A stretch of DNA of 64,000 bases from an uncultured Mycobacterium sp. (GCA_900078375.1 FLQS01000021.1:27220-91219), one strand, 5' to 3'. Shown: positions 18,001 to 26,268, numbered from the stretch's first letter. Notes: generated by a model not told the origin, from the letters alone. Numbers and translations are program-made.

Positions 18001-19227
18001 GACGGCTCGAACTTTGCGCTGCAGCACTGGACCCACACCTTCGACTTCGCACTGATATCCGGCCGAGGTGATTGGCGAGACACTGAAATGCCCTCCCGTA
18101 GCGCGGAATTCAACCACCCGATGGTCTGCGTTGTAGCCGGCGAAGGGGTCGGTTCGCTGGCCGCCGACGGGTCACTGCTGCGCATCGAACCTGCCGGCGT
18201 GGTAAACCTCGCGGCGCTCAAGATCGGCGGCAACCCCACCGCCACCGGGAGTTCCGCCGCGGTGGACCCCGAGGACGTCACCATCCGGCTGGTCGAAACC
18301 CGCGGAACCACAACCGAAGTCAGCATTTCCTCCGATGTGGGTGCGGTCTCGGCGGTGGTGTCGGCCGACCTGTTGGAGACTGCCCGGGGTAACTCTGCGC
18401 CGCCGCTGAAGCTGCACGGCTACCAAATCGCGACGTTGCTGGCCCGCCTTGATGTCCATGCCGTGCTCGATGCCGATGGCGCAGCCCTGGCCCCCGAGGC
18501 CGAGAACGCCCAGCCGCTGTACGCCCGGTACTGGCTGCACAATCGTGGACCAGCCCCGCTGGGCGGTCTGCCCGCTGTGGCCCATCTGCACCCCGAAGCC
18601 GTCAGCGCCGCACCAGGCGAGCGGCTGCGCCTGCGCATGACCGCTGCCAGCGACTGCAGCGACGCGACGGTGGTCGGGGAGGTGCGGCTGCGTGGCCCAC
18701 GCGGCTGGACCGTCGACCCTGGCGTGCTGTCCTTCGAATTGCCCACCGGTCACCACCGCGAAGCCGAGATCGTCGTCCGCGTGCCGTCCGGCGCATCGCC
18801 GGGCGACTATCCGATTCGCGCGCAGCTCACCCTGACCGGGGACGTGCCCGCGGCATGGCGGCAACCTGTCGAAGACGTCTGCGTCGTCTCGGTCGGTACC
18901 CCTGATGAGGCCTTGGTGCGGTTGGTCACCGAGCCGTCCGAGGTGGTCGTCGCCGCCGGGGAGCGCGCCCGCCTTGCGGTCACCGTCGGCAGTGCAGCCC
19001 ACACCGACCTGGCACTGGAAGCACATCTCATCAGTCCGTGGGGGACGTGGGAGTGGATCGGGCCGGCGGCGTGCGGAGCCGTCGTCGGTGCTCGGTCGAC
19101 CGTCGAGGTCGCCTTCGACATCGCTCCGCCGCCCTGGCTGAAGCCGGGACGGTGGTGGGCGCTGATCCGGGTCGGCTGCGCGGGCCGGCTGCTGTACACC
19201 CCGGCCGTGGCGGTGATGGTCCGATGA
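15061..19227 (+). CDS. glycoside hydrolase family 38 alpha-mannosidase, extra long
   Basis: A protein of about 1388 residues. The GH38 catalytic domain starts near residue 93 with MISHFHYDPVWW (Zn-binding His-x-Asp). WQLDVFGHDPQFP (about 222-234) holds the nucleophile Asp, and GAHHDGITGSESDQVYLD (about 445-462) holds another His-containing Zn site. The central and C-terminal parts contain the GH38 beta domains. The last ~200 residues look like NEW3-type Ig-like modules (GDYPIRAQLTLTG). No signal peptide is seen, so it may act in the cytosol on mannose-containing glycans or glycolipids. M. tuberculosis has a homologue at this position (Rv0648), which I recall as somewhat shorter. GTG at 15061 chosen; TTG codons at 15040 and 15052 are alternatives. 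Coupled to the next gene by ATGA. Confidence 0.85.
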   Translation: MRVTSAESTELFVGPPDAPLQVVRIGYSGAGGTDTARVVGDGLQSDDVALTPRDGVVEVPVRVEGAVPGQRRSARVGAEFGFEFVVAEPGWTMYMISHFHYDPVWWNTQGAYTSLWTEDPPGRARQNNGFALVAAHLEMARRDADYKFVLAEVDYLKPYFDTHPEDRADLRRFIAEGRVEVMGGTYNEPNTNLVGAETAIRNFVHGIGYQRDILGADPATAWQLDVFGHDPQFPGMAADAGLTSSSWARGPHHQWGPMADDGDPRRMQFRSEFEWIAPSGLGLLTHYMPAHYSAGWWMDSAASLEEAEQATYRLFSDLKSVALTRNVLLPVGTDYTPPNAWVTEIHRDWNARYCWPRFTCALPSEFFAAVRAESSQRGLTPSPQTRDMNPIYTGKDVSYIDTKQANRAAEDAVLGAERFAVFAALLTGAHYPEAALAKAWVQLAYGAHHDGITGSESDQVYLDLLTSWRDAWELGSGARFGALQLLSKAAAVERGSVVVWNPLAHNRTDIVTANLDAPIGPGVSVVDTADVTSPAVVSDDGHLVSWRAEDVGSLGWRSYRLVATDDPAGWQAVDGAQIVNEYHRLRVDPARGGAVDSLVELSVDRELIAVGRVGNELAVYDEYPAHPKAGEGPWHLLPTGPVTCSSAAQADSVQAFRSPVGERLVVTGHIGELLRYTQVLTLWHGIDRVDTSTTIDEFTGADRLVRLRWPCPIPGALPVSEVGDAAIGRGFGLLHDHASGEDHAIDSAEHPWTLDNPAHGWFGLSSAARIHVGTDTRAVSVAEVVVPAEGAASARELMVALVRAGVTATCSSADRPRYGHLDVDSNLPDARIALGGPDDNEFTAAVLAAAGHAYTAELHRQLSARGQARVWVPAIRPLTEVWRPDADLRGVLALPVLVVVGGLIDAVGALVEDLDDAQIDVTQDAPSGMDEFESRTVALLNRGVPGFAVEPDQTLHSSLMRSCTGWPSGVWIDPPQRKTPDGSNFALQHWTHTFDFALISGRGDWRDTEMPSRSAEFNHPMVCVVAGEGVGSLAADGSLLRIEPAGVVNLAALKIGGNPTATGSSAAVDPEDVTIRLVETRGTTTEVSISSDVGAVSAVVSADLLETARGNSAPPLKLHGYQIATLLARLDVHAVLDADGAALAPEAENAQPLYARYWLHNRGPAPLGGLPAVAHLHPEAVSAAPGERLRLRMTAASDCSDATVVGEVRLRGPRGWTVDPGVLSFELPTGHHREAEIVVRVPSGASPGDYPIRAQLTLTGDVPAAWRQPVEDVCVVSVGTPDEALVRLVTEPSEVVVAAGERARLAVTVGSAAHTDLALEAHLISPWGTWEWIGPAACGAVVGARSTVEVAFDIAPPPWLKPGRWWALIRVGCAGRLLYTPAVAVMVR

Positions 19228-19829
19228 CGATCGCGGCCACCGTCGCGGGGGTGAGCGTTCACGTCGGCGAGGTCGACGCCCGCGAGGCGGCGTTGCGGGC
19301 GGCGCCGCAAGTCGCGGCGCTGCCCCGTCCGCACACCAGCGAAGGCCGCCAGTTGCGGCGCTGGCTCACTCAGCTGGTGGTGGCCGAAAAGCTGGTGGCC
19401 CGCGAGGCTGAGACGCTCGGCGTCACCGTCACCGGGGCAACCCCGGGCGTGGACGACCTGCTACCCGATTCGACCGCACGATTGGAGATCGGCAGCATCG
19501 CCGCGGCGGTGCTCGCCGATCCAATCGCCCGGGCGGTGTTCGCGCATGTCACCAGCGAGGTGGGCGTCGACGACAACGCCGTCGTCGACTTCCACGCCCG
19601 AAACCCCCGCCGGTTCCTTCGGTTTTCGGGTGTGGGTGGCTGGCGGGTGGCATCCGAGCCGGATTTCGCCGAGGTGCGACCGCTGATCGTTGCGCACCTG
19701 CAGGGTGCCGCACGCCGACGCCGGTTCCGGAGGTGGCTGGATGAGCGCCGAGCCGAGCTGGTGTGGCTGGCACCCGGCTACGAGCATCCCGGCGACCCGC
19801 GCCAGCCCGACAACACCCACAAACACTGA
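19224..19829 (+). CDS. Rv0649-like protein of uncertain function (historically called FabD2)
   Basis: A 201-residue protein that overlaps the mannosidase stop by ATGA. In M. tuberculosis the gene in this position is listed as a malonyl-CoA:ACP transacylase (fabD2). This sequence has no GxSxG serine motif or other FabD hallmark. Instead it has RQLRRWLTQLVVAEKLVAREAETLGV, then IGSIAAAVLADPIARAVFAHVTSEV and VVDFHARNPRRFLR: a helical pattern like the SurA/PpiC N-terminal chaperone region, which ends before any rotamase domain. No signal peptide is evident. Role in the mannosidase-kinase operon is unknown. Confidence 0.7.
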   Translation: MTIAATVAGVSVHVGEVDAREAALRAAPQVAALPRPHTSEGRQLRRWLTQLVVAEKLVAREAETLGVTVTGATPGVDDLLPDSTARLEIGSIAAAVLADPIARAVFAHVTSEVGVDDNAVVDFHARNPRRFLRFSGVGGWRVASEPDFAEVRPLIVAHLQGAARRRRFRRWLDERRAELVWLAPGYEHPGDPRQPDNTHKH

Positions 19830-19835
19830 CATGAC

Positions 19836-19867
19836 ATCCCCGGGTCGCTTCGCTCCTGCCCGCCGAA
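19836..19867. repeat. interspersed repeat, copy 1
   Basis: A 32-base sequence whose complement begins TTCGGCGGGCAGGAGCG. It matches 29 of 32 bases at 40414-40445 (opposite orientation). Here it lies in the gap before the ROK kinase, directly upstream of its start codon. Confidence 0.65.
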
Positions 19868-19877
19868 AGGTCGTCTC

Positions 19878-20774
19878 ATGGTCGCTTTAGCTCTCGACAT
19901 CGGCGGCACCAAGATCGCCGCCGGGCTCGTCGACGCCGACGGGCGGCTGCAATTCGAGACCCGCCAGCCCACCCCGCACAGCGATGATCCCGAACAGGTG
20001 TGGGCCGCCGCCGAGCGGGCGATCGCCGACGCGCTCGCCGAGGCCGGTGGGACGGTCGACGGCGTCGGGATCGCCGCACCCGGTCCCGTCCACTTGCCCG
20101 ACGGCACCATCACCCCGGTCAACATTCCCGCCTGGCGCAACTTCCCCGTTCGCGAGCGGGTGGCAGCCGCCGTCCCTGGTACATCAGTGCGGATGGCTGG
20201 CGACGGGCTGTGCATGGCGCTGGGGGAGCACTGGCGCGGTGCCGGACAAGGTGCACCCTTCCTGCTCGGCATGGTGGTCTCGACCGGCATCGGCGGCGGA
20301 CTGGTTCTCGACGGCGTGCCCTATCACGGGCGAACGGGCAATGCCGGCCACGTCGGGCACGTCATCGTCGAACCCGACGGGCCGCCGTGTGCCTGCGGTG
20401 CCCGCGGCTGCGTTGAGGCAATCGCCAGCGGGCCGCACCTGGCCGCCTGGGCGCGTACGCAAGGCTGGACAGGCGCCGACGCCAAGGAACTTGCCGACGC
20501 GGCAGCGTCCGGAAATGACGTCGCGCTGCGGGCGTTTCACCGCGGAGCGCGCGCGATCGCGGCGATGATCGCGTCGGTCGGCGCCGTTTGCGACCTGGAC
20601 CTTGTCGTCGTCGGCGGTGGTGTGGCCCAGGCCGGGTCGCTGTTATTCGATCCACTGCGTGCGGAGCTGCAGAACTACGCCGGCCTGGACTTTCTGTCCG
20701 GGCTGCGGGTGGTGCCCGCTGCGCTGGGCGGCGAGGCCGGGCTGGTCGGTGCGGCCGCCTTACTGCGCGACTGA
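19878..20774 (+). CDS. ROK family sugar kinase, Rv0650-like
   Basis: A 298-residue ROK-family sugar kinase (glucokinase-like). ALDIGGTKIAAGLVD (about 4-18) is the ATP phosphate loop. STGIGGGLVLDG (about 134-145) and NAGHVGHVIVEPDG (about 154-167) bind sugar. The zinc motif is CACGARGCVEAIASGP (about 170-185), complete with three Cys and the His before it. VVVGGGVAQAG closes the fold. It follows the mannosidase and Rv0649-like genes on the same strand, so it may phosphorylate mannose or a related sugar released by that enzyme. Only the repeat at 19836 separates them. Confidence 0.88.
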   Translation: MVALALDIGGTKIAAGLVDADGRLQFETRQPTPHSDDPEQVWAAAERAIADALAEAGGTVDGVGIAAPGPVHLPDGTITPVNIPAWRNFPVRERVAAAVPGTSVRMAGDGLCMALGEHWRGAGQGAPFLLGMVVSTGIGGGLVLDGVPYHGRTGNAGHVGHVIVEPDGPPCACGARGCVEAIASGPHLAAWARTQGWTGADAKELADAAASGNDVALRAFHRGARAIAAMIASVGAVCDLDLVVVGGGVAQAGSLLFDPLRAELQNYAGLDFLSGLRVVPAALGGEAGLVGAAALLRD

Positions 20775-20794
20775 CCCAGCCCTGGCGACGCGTT

Positions 20795-20824
20795 TTGGCT
20801 GATCCCGGGAACGCACGCTATCCT
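20795..20824 (+). promoter_or_regulatory. promoter of the rplJ-rplL operon
   Basis: TTGGCT, 18 bases, TATCCT. Transcription would start near 20831, just upstream of the leader described next. Confidence 0.6.
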
Positions 20825-20832
20825 TGCCCAGT

Positions 20833-20974
20833 TCCACCGAAGACCGTCGGTCACCGAGCAATCGGTTGAAGGTCCGGGTTATCCCGGCGGCCCACGCAGG
20901 AGGACGAGGTAAGACCTTCGGATTAAGAGTCCGTCGTTTTCGCGCCCCGACCTGTCCTGTGTCGGGGCGTTTGT
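20833..20974 (+). promoter_or_regulatory. ribosomal protein L10 leader RNA
   Basis: A structured 5' leader with several paired segments in front of rplJ. It has the layout of the L10 leader RNA, where the L10-(L12)4 complex binds a kink-turn and represses its own operon. Visible pairing: ACCGTCGGT and ACCGAGCAATCGGT-type stems, CCGGGTTATCCCGG (20875-20888), and a final hairpin (20944-20968) that can act as an attenuator. Confidence 0.75.
20944..20968 (+). terminator. attenuator hairpin in the rplJ leader
   Basis: GCCCCGAC and GTCGGGGC arms with a 9-base loop, followed by GTTTGTGTT. Premature termination here would adjust L10/L12 synthesis to ribosome demand. Confidence 0.65.
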
Positions 20975-21035
20975 GTTACCTGGCTCTTTGCGCCCGTCGG
21001 TTGGTGGACATCCCAACCATCACGAGGAGGCAAGC

Positions 21036-21575
21036 ATGGCCAAGGCTGACAAGGCCACCGCGGTCGCCGACATCGCCGAGAGTTTCAAGGAGGCGACGGC
21101 CACCGTCGTCACCGAGTATCGCGGCTTGACGGTGGCCAATCTTGCCGAGCTGCGCAGGGCACTGGGCAAGGAAACGTCCTACACCGTCGCCAAGAACACC
21201 CTGGTGAAGCGTGCGGCGTCCGACGCCGGTATCGAGGGGCTCGACGAGCTGTTCGCCGGACCGACCGCCATCGCGTTCATCAAGGGCGAGCCCGTCGACG
21301 CCGCCAAGGCGATCAAGAAGTTCGCCAAGGACAACAAGGCACTGGTCATCAAGGGCGGCTACATGGACGGTCGCGCGCTGACCGTCTCCGAGGTCGAGCG
21401 GATCGCCGATCTCGAGTCGCGCGAGGTGTTGCTGTCGCGCGTCGCCGGCGCCCTGAAAGCGAAGCAGTCCCAGGCCGCGGCGCTGTTCGTGGCGCCAGCG
21501 TCCCAGGTCGCTCGCCTGGCCGCAGCTCTGCAAGAGAAGAAGGCTGCAGAGGATTCCGCAGAGTCCTCCGCTTAA
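21036..21575 (+). CDS. rplJ: 50S ribosomal protein L10
   Basis: A 179-residue L10, which anchors L12 dimers to the large subunit stalk. The start [20 protein letters not shown], the RNA-binding part ([29 protein letters not shown]) and the C-terminal L12-binding helix ([18 protein letters not shown]) are typical. The ATG at 21036 has GAGGAGG six bases upstream. Co-transcribed with rplL (37-base gap) and controlled by the upstream leader. Confidence 0.98.
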   Translation: MAKADKATAVADIAESFKEATATVVTEYRGLTVANLAELRRALGKETSYTVAKNTLVKRAASDAGIEGLDELFAGPTAIAFIKGEPVDAAKAIKKFAKDNKALVIKGGYMDGRALTVSEVERIADLESREVLLSRVAGALKAKQSQAAALFVAPASQVARLAAALQEKKAAEDSAESSA

Positions 21576-21612
21576 TCCCAAACCACCACACAGTTAGAGA
21601 TAAGGAATCACC

Positions 21613-22002
21613 ATGGCAAAGCTTTCCACCGACGAACTGATCGACGCCTTCAAGGAACTGACCCTGCTCGAGCTCTCTGAGTTCGTGAAGGTGTTCGAGG
21701 AGACCTTCGACGTCACCGCCGCCGCCCCGGTCGCCGTCGCGGCTGCCGGCCCCGCCGGCGGTGCCCCGGCCGAGGCCGCCGAGGAGCAGTCGGAATTCGA
21801 CGTCATCCTCGAGGGTGCCGGCGATAAGAAGATCGGCGTCATCAAGGTCGTCCGCGAGATCGTCTCCGGCCTGGGCCTCAAGGAGGCCAAGGACCTCGTC
21901 GACGGCGCTCCCAAGCCGCTGCTCGAGAAGGTCAACAAGGAAGCTGCCGACGACGCCAAGGCCAAGCTCGAGGCCGCCGGCGCGACGGTCACCGTCAAGT
22001 AG
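21613..22002 (+). CDS. rplL: 50S ribosomal protein L7/L12
   Basis: A 129-residue L12. N-terminal dimerisation region ([20 protein letters not shown]), a flexible Ala/Pro/Gly hinge ([20 protein letters not shown], about 38-58) and the C-terminal factor-binding domain ([20 protein letters not shown], about 74-93). It recruits translation GTPases such as the EF-G and EF-Tu encoded further right in this window. Followed by a strong terminator. Confidence 0.98.
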   Translation: MAKLSTDELIDAFKELTLLELSEFVKVFEETFDVTAAAPVAVAAAGPAGGAPAEAAEEQSEFDVILEGAGDKKIGVIKVVREIVSGLGLKEAKDLVDGAPKPLLEKVNKEAADDAKAKLEAAGATVTVK

Positions 22003-22018
22003 GTCTGTCTACACAGAA

Positions 22019-22056
22019 ATCCCCCGCGGGCACTCGTGCTCGCGGGGGATTTTTTT
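22019..22056 (+). terminator. Rho-independent terminator after rplL
   Basis: ATCCCCCGCGGGCA and TGCTCGCGGGGGAT arms with a short loop and then seven T. A textbook intrinsic terminator. Confidence 0.9.
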
Positions 22057-22218
22057 GTCCGGCCTGGTGCAGGCAAACGAGGTGCTACCGGGGCATCGGG
22101 ATCATCGATCACAGCTCAGTACACAAACTCAGTGGTGCGAATCGGCGTGCGCTACAGTGACTCAAACCACAGGCCATCGCGGCGATGGCTAACCAGCGTG
22201 GGCGCGGAAGGATCTGGC

Positions 22219-23235
22219 GTGGGTATTGGTATTCAGGTCGAGGGGTTGACGAAGTCGTTCGGTTCCCAGCGAATCTGGGAGGACGTAACCCTCGATATCC
22301 CCGCTGGTGAGGTCAGCGTGTTGCTGGGCCCGTCGGGTACCGGTAAGTCGGTGTTTTTGAAGTCGCTGATCGGTCTGCTGCGCCCGGAGCGGGGCAAGAT
22401 CATCGTTGATGGCACCAACATCATCGAGTGCTCGGCCAAGGAGCTCTACGAGATCCGCACGTTGTTCGGTGTGATGTTCCAGGACGGTGCGCTGTTCGGC
22501 TCGATGAGCCTGTTCGACAACACCGCGTTCCCGCTTCGTGAGCACACGAAGAAGAAGGAATCCGAGATCCGTCAGATCGTCATGGAGAAGCTCGAGCTGG
22601 TGGGCTTGGGTGGGGATGAGACCAAGTTCCCCGGCGAGATTTCCGGTGGTATGCGCAAGCGTGCCGGCCTGGCGCGTTCCCTGGTTCTCGACCCGAAGAT
22701 CATCCTCTGCGACGAGCCCGACTCGGGTCTGGACCCGGTTCGTACCGCCTACCTGTCGCAGTTGTTGATCGACATCAACGCCCAGATCGACTGCACGATT
22801 CTGATCGTGACGCACAACATCAACATCGCCCGTACGGTGCCCGACAACATCGGCATGCTCTTCCGCAAGCATCTGGTGATGTTCGGCCCCCGTGAGGTGC
22901 TGTTGACCAGTGATGAGCCGGTGGTGCGCCAGTTCCTCAACGGCCGCCGGATCGGTCCGATCGGTATGTCGGAGGAGAAGGACGAGTCGACGATGGCCGA
23001 GGAGCAGGCCTTGGTCGACGCCGGTCACCACGACGGTGGTGTCGAGGAGATCGTGGGTGTGCCCCCGCAGCTGACGGTCACCCCCGGTATGCCGGTGCGC
23101 GACGCTGTGCGCCGCCGCCAGGAGCGGGTGCGCCAGATTCTGCACACCCTGCCCCCGGCTGCCCAGGAAGCCATCCGCGACGACCTGGACGGCACCCACC
23201 GGCTGCCGTCCCACACGTTCGCCGGCGAGGACTGA
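22219..23235 (+). CDS. mkl: Mce-system ATP-binding protein Mkl (MceG)
   Basis: A 338-residue ABC ATPase that energises Mce lipid and sterol importers in the inner membrane. Walker A is GPSGTGKS (about 36-43), the signature is EISGGMRKRAGLARSL (about 137-152), Walker B is ILCDEPDSGLDP (about 160-171) and the H-loop is VTHNINIART. The C-terminal ~80 residues are an extension typical of the mycobacterial MlaF/Mkl group. I use the GTG at 22219 because GGAAGGA lies seven bases upstream and VGIGIQVEGLTKSFG matches the conserved start; GTG codons at 22147 and 22198 give longer forms. Its permease partners are not in this window. Confidence 0.93.
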   Translation: MGIGIQVEGLTKSFGSQRIWEDVTLDIPAGEVSVLLGPSGTGKSVFLKSLIGLLRPERGKIIVDGTNIIECSAKELYEIRTLFGVMFQDGALFGSMSLFDNTAFPLREHTKKKESEIRQIVMEKLELVGLGGDETKFPGEISGGMRKRAGLARSLVLDPKIILCDEPDSGLDPVRTAYLSQLLIDINAQIDCTILIVTHNINIARTVPDNIGMLFRKHLVMFGPREVLLTSDEPVVRQFLNGRRIGPIGMSEEKDESTMAEEQALVDAGHHDGGVEEIVGVPPQLTVTPGMPVRDAVRRRQERVRQILHTLPPAAQEAIRDDLDGTHRLPSHTFAGED

Positions 23236-23258
23236 ACCTAACGCCTCAAGGTCGCAGT

Positions 23259-23298
23259 CAGCTGACACCCGTGCATCGAAATGCGCGGGTGTCAGCTG
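23259..23298 (+). terminator. terminator-like hairpin after mkl
   Basis: CAGCTGACACCCGTGCAT and ATGCGCGGGTGTCAGCTG form a long stem with a CGAA loop. The following sequence (CCTTTGGGG) has only a weak T run. Confidence 0.65.
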
Positions 23299-23404
23299 CC
23301 TTTGGGGTTGTTCGCTGACTCATTAGTCGCTATTCGAGGAAAAGGGGGCTCAGGCAGCCCCGCACTCCGATAGCGTTTGCGCGATCGCTGAGGAGGAGGC
23401 TGGG

Positions 23405-25810
23405 GTGCTACGCGACCGGCGGATCTGGTGGGGGACGGTAGCCGTCTTCGCCGGCATCGGCGCGGCCCTGCTGACAGGTAGTGCCACGGCGGCGGCCGAC
23501 ACCGGCGGCAGCGCCGAACACTCGGGCACGTCCACCTCGCAATCGTCGTCGAACTCGCCGGCTGCGGCCGCGACCGCTCGACACCGCGTCGCACCCGCCG
23601 CCGTCGTCTCGCGGATGCGCACCCCGAGACCGGCCGCCACGGCCGCGCCGACGGCAGCGACCACCCCGCAGGCCGGCGCCCGGCGCGCGGCGAACACGCC
23701 AGCCAAGGTCTTGGCGAACGTGCTGTCGGCCTTCGGCGTGGCAGCTCCTGCATCGCCGACCGGGCCGGCGACTGGCACCAGCGCGCGACCCGCCGCGGCA
23801 GCACCGGAGTCAGCCCAGTCGGTGGTCACCCCGCCGGCCACCAACGGCGTCACCGGTGTGAAGGTCGGGCATTCGACGCTGACGATCCCGGTCAACGGAG
23901 GTTTCAACGCACCGGCCGACTGGTACTTCCCGACCCAGGCCGACGGTTCGGTACAAGCCAACGGTGTCATCTGGCTGCAGCACGGGTTCCTCGCCGACAA
24001 AGCGTTCTACTCGGCGCTGGCCACCAAGCTGGCCAAGGACACCAACTCCATCGTGGTGGCGCCCACGCTGCCGTCGTTCCCGCAGTTGACCTGTGGCGGC
24101 TGCACCCTCTACGGCGTGCCGATGCAAAAGGCCGCCGCGACGATGTTCCTCGGCGAGCGCTCGGCGTTGACCATCAGCGCCAACCAGGCCGGGTATCAGG
24201 GCGTGCTACCGGAGGACTTCATCCTGGCCGGGCACTCCGCCGGCGGCGGGTGGTCGTCGTCGGTCGGCGGCTACTACGTCGACGATTTGGCGCCGGGGGA
24301 CGCCAACCACTTGCTCGGCGTGGTCATGTACGACGGCGTGAACATGAACGGCACGCTGCCGCAGGCGATCGCCAGCCTGGACACCCTCGACATACCCGTG
24401 TATCAGATCGCGGCGCCGGCCCAGATGTGGAACACCTTCGGCACCACCACCGATGAGCTGCTGGCGCTGCGGCCCGACCAGTTCGACGGCGTCGTGCTGG
24501 TCAACGGCTCACACGTCGACGCGATGCTGGGCAGCAATCCGGTCATCGACTTCTTCGCTCAGCTGGTCACCAAGCGCTCGCCGCCCGGCAACACCTCCGC
24601 CGTCGACACCCTCAGCACCGGCTGGATCAATGACTTCTACGTCGGCGCCGGCCCCGATGCGCCGCAGTTCGGCATCTACGGCACCGCCGGGCAGCCGATC
24701 ATCATGGGCGACGCCTCCGCGGTGGTGCTGCCCACACCGCTGGCCAGCCAGCTCGGACCGATCGAGAAGCTGATGAAGAAGTGGACCGACTTGATCATGC
24801 CGCTGATTTTCGGCGGCTCACCGCGTTCAGCCACGGTGACGACACCGGTCGCGGCCAACCCGACGGTGACGTCTCCGACCGCCAACGGGGTGACCGGGGT
24901 GAAAACCGGCAACACCACGCTGACCATCCAGGTCGGCTCCCGCACCTACAACGCCCCCGCCGACTGGTATTTCCCGACGCAGGCCGACGGCTCGGTCCAG
25001 GCCAACGGCATCATCTACCTGCAGCACGGATTCCTGGCCAACAAGTCCTTCTACACCGTGCTGGCCAGATCGCTGGCGAGTGCGACCAACAGCATCGTCG
25101 TCGCAACGACACTGCCGTCCTTCGCGCCGCTGACCTGCCCGACGTGCACGATCAATAATCCCGCGATGCAGCAGGGGGTGGCGGATCTGTTCCTCGGGGG
25201 GCGCGCCGCACTGACCGTCAGCGCCAGCAATGCGGGCTATCAGGGCACGCTGCCGGAGGATTTCACGCTCTCCGGGCATTCCGCGGGTGGGGGACTGGCC
25301 GTGGCCGCCGGCAGTGACTACGTCAACTCCTTGGCGCCCAGCGACGAGAACCACCTACTCGGCGTGGTGATGTTCGACGGCGTCTCCAACAGCGACGCCT
25401 TCGCCAGCGCACTGGACACCCTCGACGGCATTCCCGTCTATCAGATCGCCGCGCCAGCGCAACCGTGGAACGCCTTCGGGCAGACCACCACCCAGCTGAT
25501 TGCCGAGCGCCCGGATCAGTTCGTCGGCGTCGAACTGGTCAACGGCTCGCACACCGACTCCGTGATCGGCTCCGACCCGTTCTTCGACTTCTTCGCCGCA
25601 ATTTTCGTCAGGCCGTCCGCGCCCGGCAACGCCACCGCCGTGCACACCTTGGCCGCCGGCTGGATCAACGATTTCTACGTCGCGGCCGGGCCGGATGCCC
25701 CGCAGTACGGGCTCTACGGCCCGGCGGGGCAGCCGATCCTCATGGGCCAGACCGCCGCGATTGTCCTGCCGACTCAGCCTGCTGCCGCGGCAGCGGCCAT
25801 CGCGGCCTGA
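23405..25810 (+). CDS. secreted protein of two tandem alpha/beta-hydrolase-like repeats
   Basis: An 801-residue protein. It starts at a GTG with GGAGGAGG upstream and has a signal peptide (basic LRDRRIW, hydrophobic GTVAVFAGIGAALLTGSATA, cleavage around ATAAA-D). A long Ala/Ser/Thr/Pro-rich linker runs to about residue 145. Two homologous halves follow. Each begins with NGVTGVK.G...LTI, then NAPADWYFPTQADGSVQANG, LQHGF (oxyanion hole), GHSAGGG (nucleophile elbow, about 276-282 and 622-628), a VNGSH motif and GWINDFYV..GPDAPQ. Both active sites look complete. It occupies the mkl-rpoB interval. Function and substrate are unknown; a cell-wall or cutinase-like esterase is a guess. Confidence 0.82.
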   Translation: MLRDRRIWWGTVAVFAGIGAALLTGSATAAADTGGSAEHSGTSTSQSSSNSPAAAATARHRVAPAAVVSRMRTPRPAATAAPTAATTPQAGARRAANTPAKVLANVLSAFGVAAPASPTGPATGTSARPAAAAPESAQSVVTPPATNGVTGVKVGHSTLTIPVNGGFNAPADWYFPTQADGSVQANGVIWLQHGFLADKAFYSALATKLAKDTNSIVVAPTLPSFPQLTCGGCTLYGVPMQKAAATMFLGERSALTISANQAGYQGVLPEDFILAGHSAGGGWSSSVGGYYVDDLAPGDANHLLGVVMYDGVNMNGTLPQAIASLDTLDIPVYQIAAPAQMWNTFGTTTDELLALRPDQFDGVVLVNGSHVDAMLGSNPVIDFFAQLVTKRSPPGNTSAVDTLSTGWINDFYVGAGPDAPQFGIYGTAGQPIIMGDASAVVLPTPLASQLGPIEKLMKKWTDLIMPLIFGGSPRSATVTTPVAANPTVTSPTANGVTGVKTGNTTLTIQVGSRTYNAPADWYFPTQADGSVQANGIIYLQHGFLANKSFYTVLARSLASATNSIVVATTLPSFAPLTCPTCTINNPAMQQGVADLFLGGRAALTVSASNAGYQGTLPEDFTLSGHSAGGGLAVAAGSDYVNSLAPSDENHLLGVVMFDGVSNSDAFASALDTLDGIPVYQIAAPAQPWNAFGQTTTQLIAERPDQFVGVELVNGSHTDSVIGSDPFFDFFAAIFVRPSAPGNATAVHTLAAGWINDFYVAAGPDAPQYGLYGPAGQPILMGQTAAIVLPTQPAAAAAAIAA

Positions 25811-25912
25811 CGAATCGGTGACATCGCGTTCCACGAACGGGATTCCGCTGCCTAAAAGCCCGATCTGTCAGTACGTTCGCCCGATCGTCAATCCCGGAGA
25901 GACGGCACAGCG

Positions 25913-26008
25913 ATGACGCGACGGAAGGCGTTGTTGGGCACTGGGGCAATGGTGGTCGGCATTGGCGGTTGGTGGCCCGGGCCAGGGAGCTCGGCGTGTG
26001 GGGCCTGA
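25913..26008 (+). pseudogene. Tat-signal-like remnant of a lost exported protein
   Basis: An ATG opens 31 codons reading MTRRKALLGTGAMVVGIGG and then W- and P-rich residues to a TGA. The first 19 residues look like a twin-arginine signal (RRKALLG, hydrophobic core), with a purine-rich GGAGAG upstream. Nothing recognisable follows, so this is best explained as the 5' end of a deleted gene; a chance match is possible. Confidence 0.35.
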
Positions 26009-26239
26009 TCCTGCGGACCCGGCAATGTCCGACATCGTCGGCCGCGGCGATGCCCGGGCCTGCCGATGTGCCGGTAAGCGTTGCGGTGTGACAGGCAAAG
26101 CCGGACTCTCGCGATTTATCCACACCAAATACCGCGTCAACGCTTGACGGAAAGGCCCAAACGGTCCAGTCTGTTGACCAGCATGTGTGCATGGGTAGCC
26201 AGTTCGCCAGCCAGCGCCAGCCTGCCCGGCACCCGCTTG

Positions 26240-26268
26240 TTGAGGAATGCGCCGTTCTCCGCTATTGT
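26240..26268 (+). promoter_or_regulatory. candidate rpoB-rpoC promoter
   Basis: TTGAGG, 17 bases, TATTGT. It would give a leader of about 200 bases before rpoB. Confidence 0.5.

Noticed and set aside
22147..22218. Upstream GTG starts for mkl
   Set aside because: The GTG at 22219 has a much better ribosome site (GGAAGGA) and the conserved start; not fully excluded.
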